64,000 bases of DNA from Lachnospiraceae bacterium (GTDB lineage: Bacteria; Bacillota; Clostridia; Lachnospirales; Lachnospiraceae): assembly GCA_015057525.1 (NCBI GenBank), contig SVEE01000002.1:254767-318766 (forward strand), written 5' to 3'. Below, one piece after another: positions 7,855 through 16,840 of this stretch (position 1 is the first letter of the stretch; every line of letters starts with the position of its first letter). The notes below the pieces were generated by a model, which was not told the origin of the DNA, ran no database searches, and was given only the letters and a program-made list of their open reading frames with translations. The position numbers and the translations under genes were made by a program.

Positions 7855-9156
7855 TTATTTAGCAAAAACAAATTGATTTTTGCCTGCATGCTTAGCTTCG
7901 TACAGCGCACCATCAGCCTTAGCATATAATATATCCAATGTTCTTCCCTGGTCAGGATACACACTTACTCCAATACTTCCAGAAATAACTACATCACCAA
8001 ACCCCATATCAATATTCATAATACCGTCTAAAATATCCTGAGCTTTCTTTAAGACTATATCCATATCTGGAATATTTCGCATAAGAACAAAGAATTCATC
8101 TCCTCCAATTCTTCCAACAACATCCTGATCTCTGAAATGTGATTTTATCTCCTTAGCTAACTCAATCAAATACTCATCACCTGATTGATGCCCATATGTA
8201 TCATTGATATTCTTGAAATTATCTACATCTATCATATATAGAACATGTTTACTTTTGGGCTCATTCTTAAGAATATCTTTTATGCTGTCCATAGTTGTCT
8301 CACGATTAAGAAGCATTGTCATCTTATCCATCTTAGCTGCAACCTCAAGTTGTTTAACTTCCTGTTGCTCTGCATCTATATCCTTAGCTGATAACATAAC
8401 ACATAAATGACCACTGTCAACATCAACCAAAAATCTAGCCTCATTATGAACCCATCTTTCAGAACCGTCAGACATAACTCTCTGATACTTAAATGATAAC
8501 ATGTTTCGACCGCTATCATATAAATTCTGCAAATATTCAGGAGTAAAATTGCTATAAAAATCTGCAGCCTTACATTTCCCAAGTATAGAAATAAGTGCTG
8601 CCTCGCATAACTCATCCACAGTTTGACACTCTTGATATGTTGCACTATTTATATTCTGTCTTCTTTGACTTATTATTCGCCAACTATCTACATCAATATA
8701 AGAAACTGCATAAGTATCCTTAGGTAATTCAAACAAATACTTAAGTTCATGCTGATAATGCTGTCTTGCTATGTAATCTCTAGTTATATCCCTTGTTACA
8801 CCAAGTATTCCAATTGGCTTATTATCCTTATCACGCAAGATATACTTAGAAGTAGAACCATATCTAGCCCGACCATCAAAATCAGTAATTGGTTCAATAT
8901 AATCAATAAGATTTTCACCCTCAGATATCAATTTTTTGTCATCATTAGTATATCTCTTCGCTAACCCCTTATCTTCGAATATTTCCAAGTCTGTTTTGTT
9001 GATTAAGTCATCTAAGGTTTCCTTGCCTGTCATCTTAATAAAAGGTACAGACGCAGCTACATATCTACCTTCCATATTCTTAACAAACACCATGTCTCGA
9101 CTATTCTCCAATAAGGTCTTAAAAGAAATATCTAACAGATTGTTATTATAACCCAT
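7855..9156 (-). CDS. PAS-GGDEF diguanylate cyclase
   Basis: The enzyme should make cyclic di-GMP from two GTP. Residues 10-125 form a PAS domain (FVKNMEGRYVAAS ... GVTRDIT). A second PAS-like sensor covers about 145-265 (RWVHNEARF). The catalytic domain is 270-433 with an intact GGDEF at 351-355 and an inhibitory-site RDQD at 342-345, so product feedback is likely. No membrane segment is seen, hence a cytoplasmic sensor. ATG 9156 is chosen because GGGGTG sits 6 bases upstream; a GTG three codons earlier is the alternative. A PilZ protein in the fla operon of this window could respond to the product (inference). Confidence 0.93.
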   Translation of the reverse strand: MGYNNNLLDISFKTLLENSRDMVFVKNMEGRYVAASVPFIKMTGKETLDDLINKTDLEIFEDKGLAKRYTNDDKKLISEGENLIDYIEPITDFDGRARYGSTSKYILRDKDNKPIGILGVTRDITRDYIARQHYQHELKYLFELPKDTYAVSYIDVDSWRIISQRRQNINSATYQECQTVDELCEAALISILGKCKAADFYSNFTPEYLQNLYDSGRNMLSFKYQRVMSDGSERWVHNEARFLVDVDSGHLCVMLSAKDIDAEQQEVKQLEVAAKMDKMTMLLNRETTMDSIKDILKNEPKSKHVLYMIDVDNFKNINDTYGHQSGDEYLIELAKEIKSHFRDQDVVGRIGGDEFFVLMRNIPDMDIVLKKAQDILDGIMNIDMGFGDVVISGSIGVSVYPDQGRTLDILYAKADGALYEAKHAGKNQFVFAK

Positions 9157-9200
9157 TAAAATCACCCCATCATCTACATTGTTGCCCCATCTCCAATATA

Positions 9201-9229
9201 ATTATATTATAATTTTAGACATTAAACAA
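9201..9229 (-). promoter_or_regulatory. Predicted promoter of the GGDEF gene
   Basis: Minus-strand TTGTTT (9224-9229), 17 bases, then TATAAT (9201-9206), about 45 bases before the start codon. This is a consensus match only. Confidence 0.5.
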
Positions 9230-9281
9230 CAATATTTTCTCCTGAAAGGTTATTGTTATTATTGAAGAAATTCATACAAAT

Positions 9282-9310
9282 AAAAAACAGGCCGGAAACA
9301 ACCGGCCTGT
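9282..9310 (-). terminator. tpiA terminator
   Basis: A GC-rich 9-bp stem (9287-9295 with 9302-9310, loop of six) is followed by six Ts on the minus strand, 20 bases past the tpiA stop. It ends the gap-pgk-tpiA transcript. Confidence 0.92.
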
Positions 9311-9330
9311 ATATATTAAAATGCAGTAAA

Positions 9331-10077
9331 TTAGTAGCAAACAATGCTTCCGAAGTCAGCCTTAAGTGAAGCTCCACCAACAAGACCACCATCGATATTT
9401 GGCTGTGCAAATAACTCAGATGCGTTACCTGCGTTAACTGAACCACCGTACTGAATACGAACAGCATCAGCTGTAGCCTGATCATACATCTCAGCGATGC
9501 ACTCACGAATACCCTTACATACTTCCTCAGCCTGCTCAGTTGTAGCAGTTTTACCTGTACCAATAGCCCAAATTGGCTCGTATGCAATAACAATATCCTT
9601 AACCTGATCAGCAGTTACACCAACAAGGTCAGACTTAATCTGGAATCTAATCCAATCCATTGTTACACCCATTTCTCTCTGCTCGAGTGACTCACCACAG
9701 CAAAGAATTGGAACAAGACCAGCCTCAATAGCCTTCTTAACCTTCTTGTTAAGTAAAGCATCATCCTCCTTGAAGTAGTCTCTTCTCTCTGAATGACCGA
9801 TAATAACATACTTAACACCTGCGTCAACAAGCATAGCTGCCGAAATTTCTCCAGTGTATGCTCCGCTCTCCTCAAAGTACATATTCTCAGCACCAACCTG
9901 TACATTAGAACCCTTAACAGCCTCTACAACAGGAACAATATCAATTGCAGGAACACAATAAACAACATCAACATCATCGTTCTTAACAAGTGGTGCAAGC
10001 TCCTCAACTAACTTAACAGCCTGTGAAGGAGTCATGTTCATCTTCCAGTTACCTGCGATAATCTTCTTTCTTGCCAT
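9331..10077 (-). CDS. tpiA: Triosephosphate isomerase
   Basis: Interconverts dihydroxyacetone phosphate and glyceraldehyde 3-phosphate. The 248-residue length is typical of the TIM barrel. Visible features are GNWKMN (catalytic Lys), GHSERR (electrophilic His), [11 protein letters not shown] (catalytic Glu, mobile loop 6) and [10 protein letters not shown] with GGLVGGASL at the phosphate site. AGGAGA precedes the ATG. It is last in gap-pgk-tpiA and separated from pgk by an unusual 140-base spacer carrying an imperfect direct repeat. Confidence 0.97.
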   Translation of the reverse strand: MARKKIIAGNWKMNMTPSQAVKLVEELAPLVKNDDVDVVYCVPAIDIVPVVEAVKGSNVQVGAENMYFEESGAYTGEISAAMLVDAGVKYVIIGHSERRDYFKEDDALLNKKVKKAIEAGLVPILCCGESLEQREMGVTMDWIRFQIKSDLVGVTADQVKDIVIAYEPIWAIGTGKTATTEQAEEVCKGIRECIAEMYDQATADAVRIQYGGSVNAGNASELFAQPNIDGGLVGGASLKADFGSIVCY

Positions 10078-10114
10078 AATTTTAATCTCCTAATCTTCTT
10101 ATTTATGCGACTTC

Positions 10115-10215
10115 AACTAAGTTCAAACTTCGCCTACGGCTCATTTTTCACTAAGTTTTCGCTGCATAAGTTCGAACTAAGCTCAAACTTCGTCTTAGAC
10201 TCGTTTATCGCTAAG
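10115..10215 (-). repeat. Two-unit direct repeat in the pgk-tpiA spacer (period 60 bp)
   Basis: Units 10115-10155 and 10175-10215 are 41 bp each, offset by exactly 60 bp, and match at 33 positions. Each unit can fold small hairpins. A GCC-GTA-GGC hairpin in one unit is GTC-TAA-GAC in the other, a paired change that keeps base pairing. No open frame is supported. The element lies between two co-transcribed glycolytic genes. Confidence 0.8.
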
Positions 10216-10218
10216 GTC

Positions 10219-11430
10219 TTACTTATTATTGGCTGCTGCTACACCCGGAAGCTCCTTACCTTCTAAGAACTCAAGTGAAGCACCACCACCAGTTGAAATG
10301 TGGCTCATCTTATCGCCATATCCAAGCTGGTTAACAGCTGCTGCTGAATCACCACCACCGATGATTGTTGTAGCATCAGTCTCAGCAAGTGCTGCTGCAA
10401 CTGCCTTAGTACCTACAGCAAGTGTTGGGTTCTCAAATACACCCATAGGTCCATTCCAAACAACTGTCTTAGCTGTCTTAACTGCCTCAGAGAACATCTC
10501 AACAGTCTTAGGTCCGATATCACAACCCTCTTTATTTGCATCCATCTTGTCTGCATCACAAACAACTGTATCAACTGGAGCATCTATTGGATTAGGGAAA
10601 TCATCAATCATAACTGAATCAACTGGAAGCATAAGATTCTTTCCAAGCTTCTCAGCTTTCTCCATCATTTCCTTACAGTAATCAATCTTAGTATCATCTA
10701 CAAGTGACTTACCAATTTCGTATCCCTTAGCCTTAAGGAATGTATAAGCCATACCACCACCAATGATAAGTGTATCACACTTCTCAATTAAGTTAGAGAT
10801 AACATTAAGCTTATCTGCAACCTTAGCACCACCAAGAATAGCAACGAAAGGTCTTACTGGATTCTCAACAGCATTGCCAAGGAAGTCAATTTCCTTCTGC
10901 ATTAAGTAACCAACTACTGCTGTGTCAACAAGCTGTGCAACACCAACGTTTGAGCAGTGTGCTCTATGAGCAGTACCAAATGCATCGTTAACGAATACAT
11001 CACAGATTGAAGCTAAATCCTGAGAGAAAGCCTCTCCACACTTAGTCTCTTCTGCTCTGAAACGAGTATTCTCAAGAAGAATAACATCTCCATCATTCAT
11101 AGCCTCAACAGCAGCCTTAGCGTTTGGTCCTACAACCTCAAGATCAGCAGCAAACTTAACTTCCTGACCAAGGAGCTCTGAAAGACGTGCAGCTACAGGT
11201 GCAAGAGTTTTAGTAACCTTGTCTTCCTCAGTTTTAACCTTACCAAGGTGTGAGCAAAGGATAACCTTACCACCATCAGCGATTAACTTCTTAATAGTTG
11301 GAAGTGCAGCTACAAGACGATTCTCATCTGTAATCTTTCCTTCCTTTAATGGTACATTAAAATCACATCTGCAAAGAACTCTTAAACCCTTTACATTGAT
11401 ATCATCTACTGATTTTTTGTTTAATGACAT
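10219..11430 (-). CDS. pgk: Phosphoglycerate kinase
   Basis: Catalyses transfer of the acyl phosphate of 1,3-bisphosphoglycerate to ADP. The 403 residues fit monomeric bacterial Pgk. Motifs are [12 protein letters not shown] (N-domain substrate site), [43 protein letters not shown] and the C-terminal [10 protein letters not shown] hinge/nucleotide region. I chose ATG 11430 behind AGGAGG. A longer frame up to 11475 would start inside the upstream terminator hairpin. It is second in gap-pgk-tpiA, and a hairpin between gap and pgk may reduce readthrough. Confidence 0.97.
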   Translation of the reverse strand: MSLNKKSVDDINVKGLRVLCRCDFNVPLKEGKITDENRLVAALPTIKKLIADGGKVILCSHLGKVKTEEDKVTKTLAPVAARLSELLGQEVKFAADLEVVGPNAKAAVEAMNDGDVILLENTRFRAEETKCGEAFSQDLASICDVFVNDAFGTAHRAHCSNVGVAQLVDTAVVGYLMQKEIDFLGNAVENPVRPFVAILGGAKVADKLNVISNLIEKCDTLIIGGGMAYTFLKAKGYEIGKSLVDDTKIDYCKEMMEKAEKLGKNLMLPVDSVMIDDFPNPIDAPVDTVVCDADKMDANKEGCDIGPKTVEMFSEAVKTAKTVVWNGPMGVFENPTLAVGTKAVAAALAETDATTIIGGGDSAAAVNQLGYGDKMSHISTGGGASLEFLEGKELPGVAAANNK

Positions 11431-11458
11431 TATTATTGTCCTCCTGTTTTTTGTTTTG

Positions 11459-11486
11459 AAAAAGGTCCGGTCCAAAAGACCGGACC
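11459..11486 (-). terminator. Intercistronic terminator-like hairpin between gap and pgk
   Basis: A 9-bp GC-rich stem (11464-11472 with 11478-11486) is followed by five Ts on the minus strand. No new promoter is evident before pgk, so it probably lets part of the gap transcripts through and makes gap mRNA more abundant. Confidence 0.8.
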
Positions 11487-11521
11487 CATTAGGTCTGAAA
11501 TAAATAACTTAACAGTTAAAA

Positions 11522-12544
11522 TTAAGCTAACTCAGCGAAGTACTTAATAGTTCTAACCATCTGGCTAGTGTATGAGTTCTCATTATCATACCAAGAAACT
11601 ACCTGAACCTCATAAAGGTCATCAGCAATTGGAGCTACCATAGTCTGAGTAGCATCGAATAATGAACCAAATCTCATACCAACAACGTCTGAAGATACAA
11701 GCTCTTCCTCAGTATAACCGAATGACTCAGAAGCAGCAGCCTTCATAGCAGCGTTGATGCCATCCTTAGTTACGTTAGCACCCTTAACAACTGCAGTAAG
11801 GATTGTAGTAGAACCAGTTGGAACTGGAACTCTCTGTGCAGAACCGATTAACTTTCCGTTTAACTCTGGGATAACTAAGCCGATTGCCTTAGCAGCACCA
11901 GTTGAGTTAGGAACGATATTAACAGCTGCAGCACGTGCTCTTCTTAAATCGCCCTTTCTGTGTGGTCCATCAAGTACCATCTGATCACCAGTGTAAGCAT
12001 GGATTGTAGCCATGATACCAGACTGGATTGGAGCGTAATCGTTAAGTGCCTTAGCCATAGGAGCTAAGCAGTTAGTTGTACAAGAAGCTGCTGAGATGAT
12101 CTTATCATCTGCTGTTAAAGTCTTCTCGTTAACGCTATATACGATAGTTGGAAGATCGTTACCAGCTGGAGCTGAAATAACTACCTTCTTAGCACCTGCA
12201 TCAATGTGAGCCTGTGACTTAGCCTTTGATACATAGAAACCAGTACACTCAAGTACAACGTCTACGTCAAGCTCGCCCCATGGAAGCTCAGCTGCATTTG
12301 CCATTGCATAAATCTTTAAAGTCTTGCCACAAACTGTGATTGTACCTGCCTCATCATCAGCTGAAACCTGATCAGCATACTGATACTTGCCCTGTGATGA
12401 ATCATACTTTAATAAGTGTGCAAGCATTGAAGGCTTTGTTAAGTCGTTGATTGCTACAACTTCATATCCTTCAGCATCAAACATCTGTCTGAATGCAAGA
12501 CGACCGATACGTCCAAAACCATTAATTGCTACTTTTACTGCCAT
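11522..12544 (-). CDS. gap: Glyceraldehyde-3-phosphate dehydrogenase
   Basis: NAD-dependent phosphorylating GAPDH oxidises glyceraldehyde 3-phosphate to 1,3-bisphosphoglycerate. The 340-residue protein has the Rossmann start [13 protein letters not shown], the catalytic SCTTNCLAP, phosphate-site HAYTGDQ, GAAKAIG and the C-terminal [18 protein letters not shown] glycolytic (NAD) role is inferred from its position in gap-pgk-tpiA. AGGAGG precedes the ATG. Its leader holds a promoter, a TGTGA/TCACA palindrome and a small hairpin. No CggR-type repressor gene lies in this window. Confidence 0.97.
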   Translation of the reverse strand: MAVKVAINGFGRIGRLAFRQMFDAEGYEVVAINDLTKPSMLAHLLKYDSSQGKYQYADQVSADDEAGTITVCGKTLKIYAMANAAELPWGELDVDVVLECTGFYVSKAKSQAHIDAGAKKVVISAPAGNDLPTIVYSVNEKTLTADDKIISAASCTTNCLAPMAKALNDYAPIQSGIMATIHAYTGDQMVLDGPHRKGDLRRARAAAVNIVPNSTGAAKAIGLVIPELNGKLIGSAQRVPVPTGSTTILTAVVKGANVTKDGINAAMKAAASESFGYTEEELVSSDVVGMRFGSLFDATQTMVAPIADDLYEVQVVSWYDNENSYTSQMVRTIKYFAELA

Positions 12545-12587
12545 TTTTTATTCCTCCTAAGTTTTGAAATAATAATGATTTATAAAT

Positions 12588-12604
12588 ACTGCTTGGCAAG
12601 CAGT
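12588..12604 (-). other. Inverted repeat in the gap mRNA leader
   Basis: Eight-base arms (12588-12595 and 12597-12604) around one base form a hairpin or palindromic binding site about 45 bases before the gap start. There is no U-tract, so it is not a terminator. An mRNA-stabilising hairpin or an operator is possible. Confidence 0.5.
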
Positions 12605-12612
12605 AATTAAGC

Positions 12613-12627
12613 TGTGATAATTTCACA
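12613..12627. promoter_or_regulatory. Palindromic operator candidate at the gap transcription start
   Basis: TGTGA, five bases, TCACA begins 5 bases downstream of the predicted gap -10. The minus-strand flank reads TGTGTGA, as it does at the gpmI site, suggesting the same regulator. The identity of the regulator is unknown. Confidence 0.5.
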
Positions 12628-12632
12628 CAAAC

Positions 12633-12661
12633 ATCATAAACTTTTTTACTATAAAATTCAA
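12633..12661 (-). promoter_or_regulatory. Predicted gap-pgk-tpiA promoter
   Basis: Minus-strand TTGAAT (12656-12661), exactly 17 bases, TATGAT (12633-12638). The start would fall in the TGTGA/TCACA palindrome about 82 bases before the gap ATG. Confidence 0.6.
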
Positions 12662-12734
12662 GTCTTAAATTAGGAATTTTTACTCTTTTTTTCCAATAAG
12701 TCTAATAATGTCGCAATATAATACATTTTATATC

Positions 12735-12763
12735 TTTAAAGATGCTGAATTTTGTTTTATAAT
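12735..12763 (+). promoter_or_regulatory. Predicted promoter of the PHP phosphatase gene
   Basis: TTTAAA, 17 bases, TATAAT (12758-12763), 31 bases before the start codon on the plus strand. The -35 is weak. Confidence 0.45.
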
Positions 12764-12793
12764 GTTATTAGTTTATTTTTAAAGGAGAATTAT

Positions 12794-13615
12794 ATGATAT
12801 TTCCTGATTATCACTTACACTCTTCTTTTTCCAGTGATGCGGATTATGATATTATTGATATTATTAAATCTGCGCAGAAAAAAGATATTAATTCTATATG
12901 TATAACAGACCATTATGATATGGATTTTCCTATATATCCAGATGAACCAGATATGACATTTTATTTAAATACTGAAGAATATTATAAATATATGTCATCT
13001 GTAAAGGAGCAATTTGCTCATGATTTTGACCTTAGAATAGGTGTTGAGCTTGGTATGATGCCACATATCGGCGACAAGCTTAACAATTATGTATTCTCCC
13101 ACCCAGAATTAGATTTTATAATTGCCAGTGTTCATATTGTTGATGGATTTGATCCATACAGACCAGATTATTTTGTTGGTAAAACTGATTATCAGGCATA
13201 CTTGAGATATTTTGAGACAATTCTGGATAGTTTGAAAGTATTTACAAACTATAATGTACTTGGACATATGGACTACATCTTAAGATACGGCAAAACTAAG
13301 GCTGACAATTTCAAGGCAACTGACTACTACGACATATTCAAAGAAATTATTAATATCATTGTACAAAATGGTAAAGGGCTTGAAATAAACACTGGAAGTC
13401 TATACAAAAATTTGGATTTTCCACATCCACATAAAGAGATTCTTAAGTTATATAAGGATGCGGGTGGAGAAATAATAACTATTGGAAGCGATGCACATAA
13501 ACCCGAATATATCGGATACGGTTTTGACAAAGCTAAAGAGATATTATCCGCCTTAGGATTTAAGTACTATTGTACTTTTTCAAAACAATCACCTGAGTTT
13601 CATAGTATTATATAA
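12794..13615 (+). CDS. Histidinol-phosphatase of the PHP family (HisJ/HisK type)
   Basis: PHP-type histidinol phosphatases remove phosphate from L-histidinol phosphate in histidine synthesis, using a multinuclear metal site. The 273 residues are the usual length. Metal-ligand motifs are DYHLHSSFSSDA at the start, ITDHYD, an Asp/His in SVHIVDG, VLGHMDY and IGSDAHKPEYIG near the end. ATG 12794 follows AAAGGAG; the frame upstream has no ribosome-binding site. It is divergent from gap and stands alone, with no other his gene in the window, so a different phosphoester substrate cannot be excluded. Confidence 0.88.
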   Translation: MIFPDYHLHSSFSSDADYDIIDIIKSAQKKDINSICITDHYDMDFPIYPDEPDMTFYLNTEEYYKYMSSVKEQFAHDFDLRIGVELGMMPHIGDKLNNYVFSHPELDFIIASVHIVDGFDPYRPDYFVGKTDYQAYLRYFETILDSLKVFTNYNVLGHMDYILRYGKTKADNFKATDYYDIFKEIINIIVQNGKGLEINTGSLYKNLDFPHPHKEILKLYKDAGGEIITIGSDAHKPEYIGYGFDKAKEILSALGFKYYCTFSKQSPEFHSII

Positions 13616-13628
13616 ATAATAAATCACC

Positions 13629-13658
13629 AAAAAAAAGACGGTTAACCGTCTTTTTTTT
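13629..13658. terminator. Bidirectional terminator between the PHP gene and iscU
   Basis: A perfect palindrome of eight As, GACGG-TTAA-CCGTC and eight Ts serves both convergent genes. The iscU stop codon overlaps its edge. Confidence 0.93.
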
Positions 13659-14094
13659 AATAATCTTCCTCCTCTTCGTGCTCACTTATATCAGACTTAG
13701 GTTTCTCTAAGCCTTCAATCTTGATGCCATTCTTCTCCGCATAGTCCCAAAGGGCTGCATGAATAGCCTCTTCTGCAAGCAAGGAACAATGTACCTTAAC
13801 TGGTGGAAGTCCATCTAATGCTTCCATAACCGCTTTATTTGTAACCTGTAATGCTTCATATATTGTCTTGCCTTTAACAAGCTCTGTAGCCATGCTACTT
13901 GTTGCAACAGCTGCACCACATCCAAAAGTTTTAAATTTTACATCTTGAATAACCTGATTATCATCAATATCAAAGTATATTCTCATGATGTCACCACATT
14001 TAGCATTACCTACTGTTCCTATTCCACTGGCATTTTCTATTTCTCCAACATTTCTTGGATTCTGAAAATGGTCCATAACCTTTTCACTATACAT
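13657..14094 (-). CDS. iscU: Iron-sulfur cluster scaffold protein (IscU/NifU N-terminal type)
   Basis: Assembles Fe-S clusters from sulfur supplied by the adjacent cysteine desulfurase. The 145-residue protein has the three scaffold cysteines in KCGDIMRIYF, KTFGCGAA and KVHCSLLAEEA, with the Asp after the first Cys preserved. A short charged tail (SDISEHEEEEDY) extends beyond the core. ATG 14094 is preferred because AGAGGAG lies upstream; a start at 14115 would place it inside the coding region. It is 30 bases after nifS and ends at the convergent terminator. This minimal nifS-iscU pair is common in Clostridia. Confidence 0.93.
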   Translation of the reverse strand: MYSEKVMDHFQNPRNVGEIENASGIGTVGNAKCGDIMRIYFDIDDNQVIQDVKFKTFGCGAAVATSSMATELVKGKTIYEALQVTNKAVMEALDGLPPVKVHCSLLAEEAIHAALWDYAEKNGIKIEGLEKPKSDISEHEEEEDY

Positions 14095-14124
14095 ATCTAT
14101 ATTTTCTCCTCTCATATATGGTAA

Positions 14125-15306
14125 TTATTTCTGCTTCTTCATAAAGTCTTCATATAATGGAGACATATCTCTTAATCTTTGAACAATTTCCTTAAGATTA
14201 TCAATAACATAGTCCAATTCTTCCTTAGTATTTTCGTACCCTAAGGTAAGCCTAAGGGAACCATGAGCAATCTCATGAGGTAACCCAATAGCTAATAGAA
14301 CATGAGAAGGGTCAAGGGAGCCTGATGTACACGCTGAACCGCTTGAACCACATATTCCAGCCATATCAAGCATTATAAGAAGAGATTCACCTTCAATGAA
14401 CTGGAAACTAAAATTGATATTATTTGCAAGTCTTTCTGTTCTATGTCCATTTAATCTTGTATATGGAATCTCAGCTAAAACTCTGTCTATCACATAATCT
14501 CTTAATTCCTTTTCATGTGCTGTTCTTTCTTCCATGGTCTTAACAGCAATCTCAACAGCCTTACCTAGTCCCACAATACCTGGTACATTCTCAGTTCCTG
14601 CTCGTCTTGCTCTCTCCTGTCCACCACCGTGAATAAGATTTCTTATCTTAATTCCCTTACGTATATACAAAAATCCAACACCCTTTGGACCATTAAGCTT
14701 ATGACCACTGGCAGATAGCATATCAATATTCATATCTTCTACATCAATAGGCATCTGTCCATAAGCTTGAACTGCATCTGTATGGAAAATTATTCCATTA
14801 GCCTTTGCGATTTTACCGATTTCCTTTATTGGCTGAACCGAACCTATTTCATTATTGGCAAACATAATTGAAATAAGAATAGTATCCGGTCTAATTGCAT
14901 TTTTTAAGTCCTCAAGCTTTATGATACCATTTTCATCAACATTTAAGTATGTCACTTCAAAGCCATTCTTCTCAAGAAACTCAGTTGTATGAAGAACAGC
15001 ATGATGCTCAATCTTAGTTGTAATAATGTGTTTACCCTTTGATGAATATACTCTTGCAGTTTCTTTGATTGCCCAGTTATCTGACTCAGAACCACCTGCT
15101 GTAAAATAAATATTAGCAGCAGCGGTATTAAGGGAATCAGCAATAACCTTTCTCGACGCAGAAACTGCATCCTTGCTAAGAGATGAAAATTTATATACGC
15201 TAGATGGATTTCCGTAGTTTTCTGTAAAATATGGAAGCATCGCTTCTACAACCTCTGGTCTTACAGCTGTTGTGGCCGCGTGATCCAAATATATAAGTCT
15301 ATCCAT
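14125..15306 (-). CDS. nifS: Cysteine desulfurase (NifS/IscS)
   Basis: PLP enzyme that removes sulfur from cysteine for Fe-S clusters and thiolated cofactors. The 393 residues show YLDHAATT at the N-terminus, SGHKLNGPKG (the PLP Lys in SGHK), GGGQERARRAGTENV and the active-site Cys in GSACTSGSLDPSHVL, a group I arrangement. AAAGGAG precedes the ATG. It is transcribed ahead of iscU from a well-formed promoter. No IscR/Rrf2-type regulator is adjacent. Confidence 0.96.
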   Translation of the reverse strand: MDRLIYLDHAATTAVRPEVVEAMLPYFTENYGNPSSVYKFSSLSKDAVSASRKVIADSLNTAAANIYFTAGGSESDNWAIKETARVYSSKGKHIITTKIEHHAVLHTTEFLEKNGFEVTYLNVDENGIIKLEDLKNAIRPDTILISIMFANNEIGSVQPIKEIGKIAKANGIIFHTDAVQAYGQMPIDVEDMNIDMLSASGHKLNGPKGVGFLYIRKGIKIRNLIHGGGQERARRAGTENVPGIVGLGKAVEIAVKTMEERTAHEKELRDYVIDRVLAEIPYTRLNGHRTERLANNINFSFQFIEGESLLIMLDMAGICGSSGSACTSGSLDPSHVLLAIGLPHEIAHGSLRLTLGYENTKEELDYVIDNLKEIVQRLRDMSPLYEDFMKKQK

Positions 15307-15376
15307 ATATTTGACTCCTTTTTAATATATATAAAAATTTTAATTACAAAGACATTTTTACTTTATAACATATTGA

Positions 15377-15405
15377 ACATTATCACTATGAATTTTTATT
15401 GTCAA
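15377..15405 (-). promoter_or_regulatory. Predicted nifS-iscU promoter
   Basis: Minus-strand TTGACA (15400-15405, perfect), 17 bases, TAATGT (15377-15382), about 70 bases before the nifS start. Confidence 0.6.
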
Positions 15406-15504
15406 TAAATTGTTGCCTTAAATCGTCTTATTGAAAAAGTTTATCAGTAATATAACACTTAAAACAAAAATATATTTAATATAACAATAGTTATCAGGAA
15501 TTCT

Positions 15505-16824
15505 ATGTCTAAAAAAACCATCATCAAAGGAACTCTTATCCTTACTATAGCAGGTATAATAACCAAACTTTTAGGATTTTATAATAGAATATTCCTTACT
15601 AGACTTATTGGTGTAAAAGAATTAGGTGTTTATCAATTAATTTTTCCTATATATATGCTTGCTTTCTCTATATGTTGTCAGGGAATTGCCACTACGTTGA
15701 CTAAGCAAGTGTCCTTCTATATGGGAAAAAAATGTCCTAATAATGCGAAAAAAATATTTAAATACAGCATTATTATTTCCACTACAGCAGGGACGTTTAT
15801 AAGTATTTTAATACATATTTTTGCCTATCCATTAAGTTTGGTAATACTAAAAAACACTAATTGTGCACCTTTGTTAAAAATAATCAGTATAGCAATCCCA
15901 TTTGTATGTGCCAAATCCTGTATAAACTCATATTTTCTAGGTATTGATAAACCCATGTTCCAAGGAATTTCTCATCTGTTTGAACAAGTTGTTCGCATAT
16001 CTACCGCATATTTTTTATCAGTATATTGGATGAAGGATAAAATAAATGCTTCTCTTGCTGTTTTGGCTGTAGTTACAGGTGAATTGTTTGCAACTTTTCT
16101 TGCAATCCTAATCTTTGTGATTTATACAAGAAAAAACAAACATAATGGTAGTTTAACTCATGATAATCCTAAAACATTAATTAGTAGACTTAGACGAGAT
16201 GCAATTCCAATAACAACAAACAACGTAATCTTTACTTTGTTTTCAAGCTTGGAATCCATATTAATGCCTGCCATGTTGTTTTATTATTACAACAATTCTG
16301 AAACAGCCATGGAAATGTTTGGCATTATAACAGGAATAGTTATTCCCTTTTTACTATTCCCATCAACTATAACTAATTCTTTATCCACTATGCTTCTTCC
16401 TGCTGTATCCTATGCCAGTGCAAGAAAAAACAATAAAGCCATTAATTCCGCATTGAAAAATAGTCTTTCATTTTGCTTTTTGCTAGGAGTATGTACATGG
16501 ATTTTTTACTTACTATTCGGAGAGACACTGTGTATTATCGCTTTCAAAAATAAAGAAGCAGGTATTCTCCTAAACAATATGTGCTACCTATGTCCTCTAA
16601 TTTATATTTCTGGTAATTTATCTGCTATAATGAATGGAATTGATAAAGCATTTAATAATTTAATATTCAATGTAATAAGTATTATAATTCGAATAATTTT
16701 TATTGTTTCCTTCGTTCCTTCTTACGGTTTGTCTGCATATGTTTTAGGAATGACTGTAAGTTATATTATTCTTGATATATTATTACTTACATCTGTAAAC
16801 AAAAGAAAAAGTGGAGCTTCTTAA
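15505..16824 (+). CDS. SpoVB/MurJ-type polysaccharide or lipid flippase
   Basis: The 439-residue protein is a multi-pass membrane protein with about 12-14 helices and belongs to the MOP exporter group (SpoVB, Wzx, MurJ). The N-terminus GTLILTIAGIITKLLGFYNRIFLTRLIGVKELGVYQL is the usual SpoVB/Wzx-like pattern (first helix and amphipathic RI motif). Likely substrate is a lipid-linked glycan or lipid II. AGGAA precedes the ATG. It is divergent from nifS and its stop codon lies in the loop of its own terminator. The precise family member cannot be assigned. Confidence 0.85.
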   Translation: MSKKTIIKGTLILTIAGIITKLLGFYNRIFLTRLIGVKELGVYQLIFPIYMLAFSICCQGIATTLTKQVSFYMGKKCPNNAKKIFKYSIIISTTAGTFISILIHIFAYPLSLVILKNTNCAPLLKIISIAIPFVCAKSCINSYFLGIDKPMFQGISHLFEQVVRISTAYFLSVYWMKDKINASLAVLAVVTGELFATFLAILIFVIYTRKNKHNGSLTHDNPKTLISRLRRDAIPITTNNVIFTLFSSLESILMPAMLFYYYNNSETAMEMFGIITGIVIPFLLFPSTITNSLSTMLLPAVSYASARKNNKAINSALKNSLSFCFLLGVCTWIFYLLFGETLCIIAFKNKEAGILLNNMCYLCPLIYISGNLSAIMNGIDKAFNNLIFNVISIIIRIIFIVSFVPSYGLSAYVLGMTVSYIILDILLLTSVNKRKSGAS

Positions 16825-16838
16825 AAGCTCCACTTTTT
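16806..16838. terminator. Bidirectional terminator overlapping the flippase 3' end
   Basis: A 14-bp stem (16806-16819 with 16825-16838) contains five As/Ts on each flank. The flippase TAA (16822-16824) is in the loop, and the convergent surface-protein gene stops just outside. Confidence 0.9.
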
Positions 16839-16840
16839 GA

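Noticed and set aside
9226-9260. Inverted repeat AACAACAATA...TATTGTTATT upstream of the GGDEF promoter
   Set aside because: It is AT-rich with one mismatch and a 15-base loop, too weak to call an operator.
10115-10215. Possible CRISPR array in the pgk-tpiA spacer
   Set aside because: Only two imperfect units exist, the 19-base spacer is too short and no cas gene is nearby.
10229-10681. A 150-codon plus-strand reading frame antisense to pgk
   Set aside because: It lies wholly within pgk, lacks a ribosome-binding site and shows composition typical of an antisense shadow.
12588-12604. Intrinsic terminator in the gap leader
   Set aside because: The palindrome has no following U-tract and nearly no loop; a binding site or stabilising hairpin fits better.
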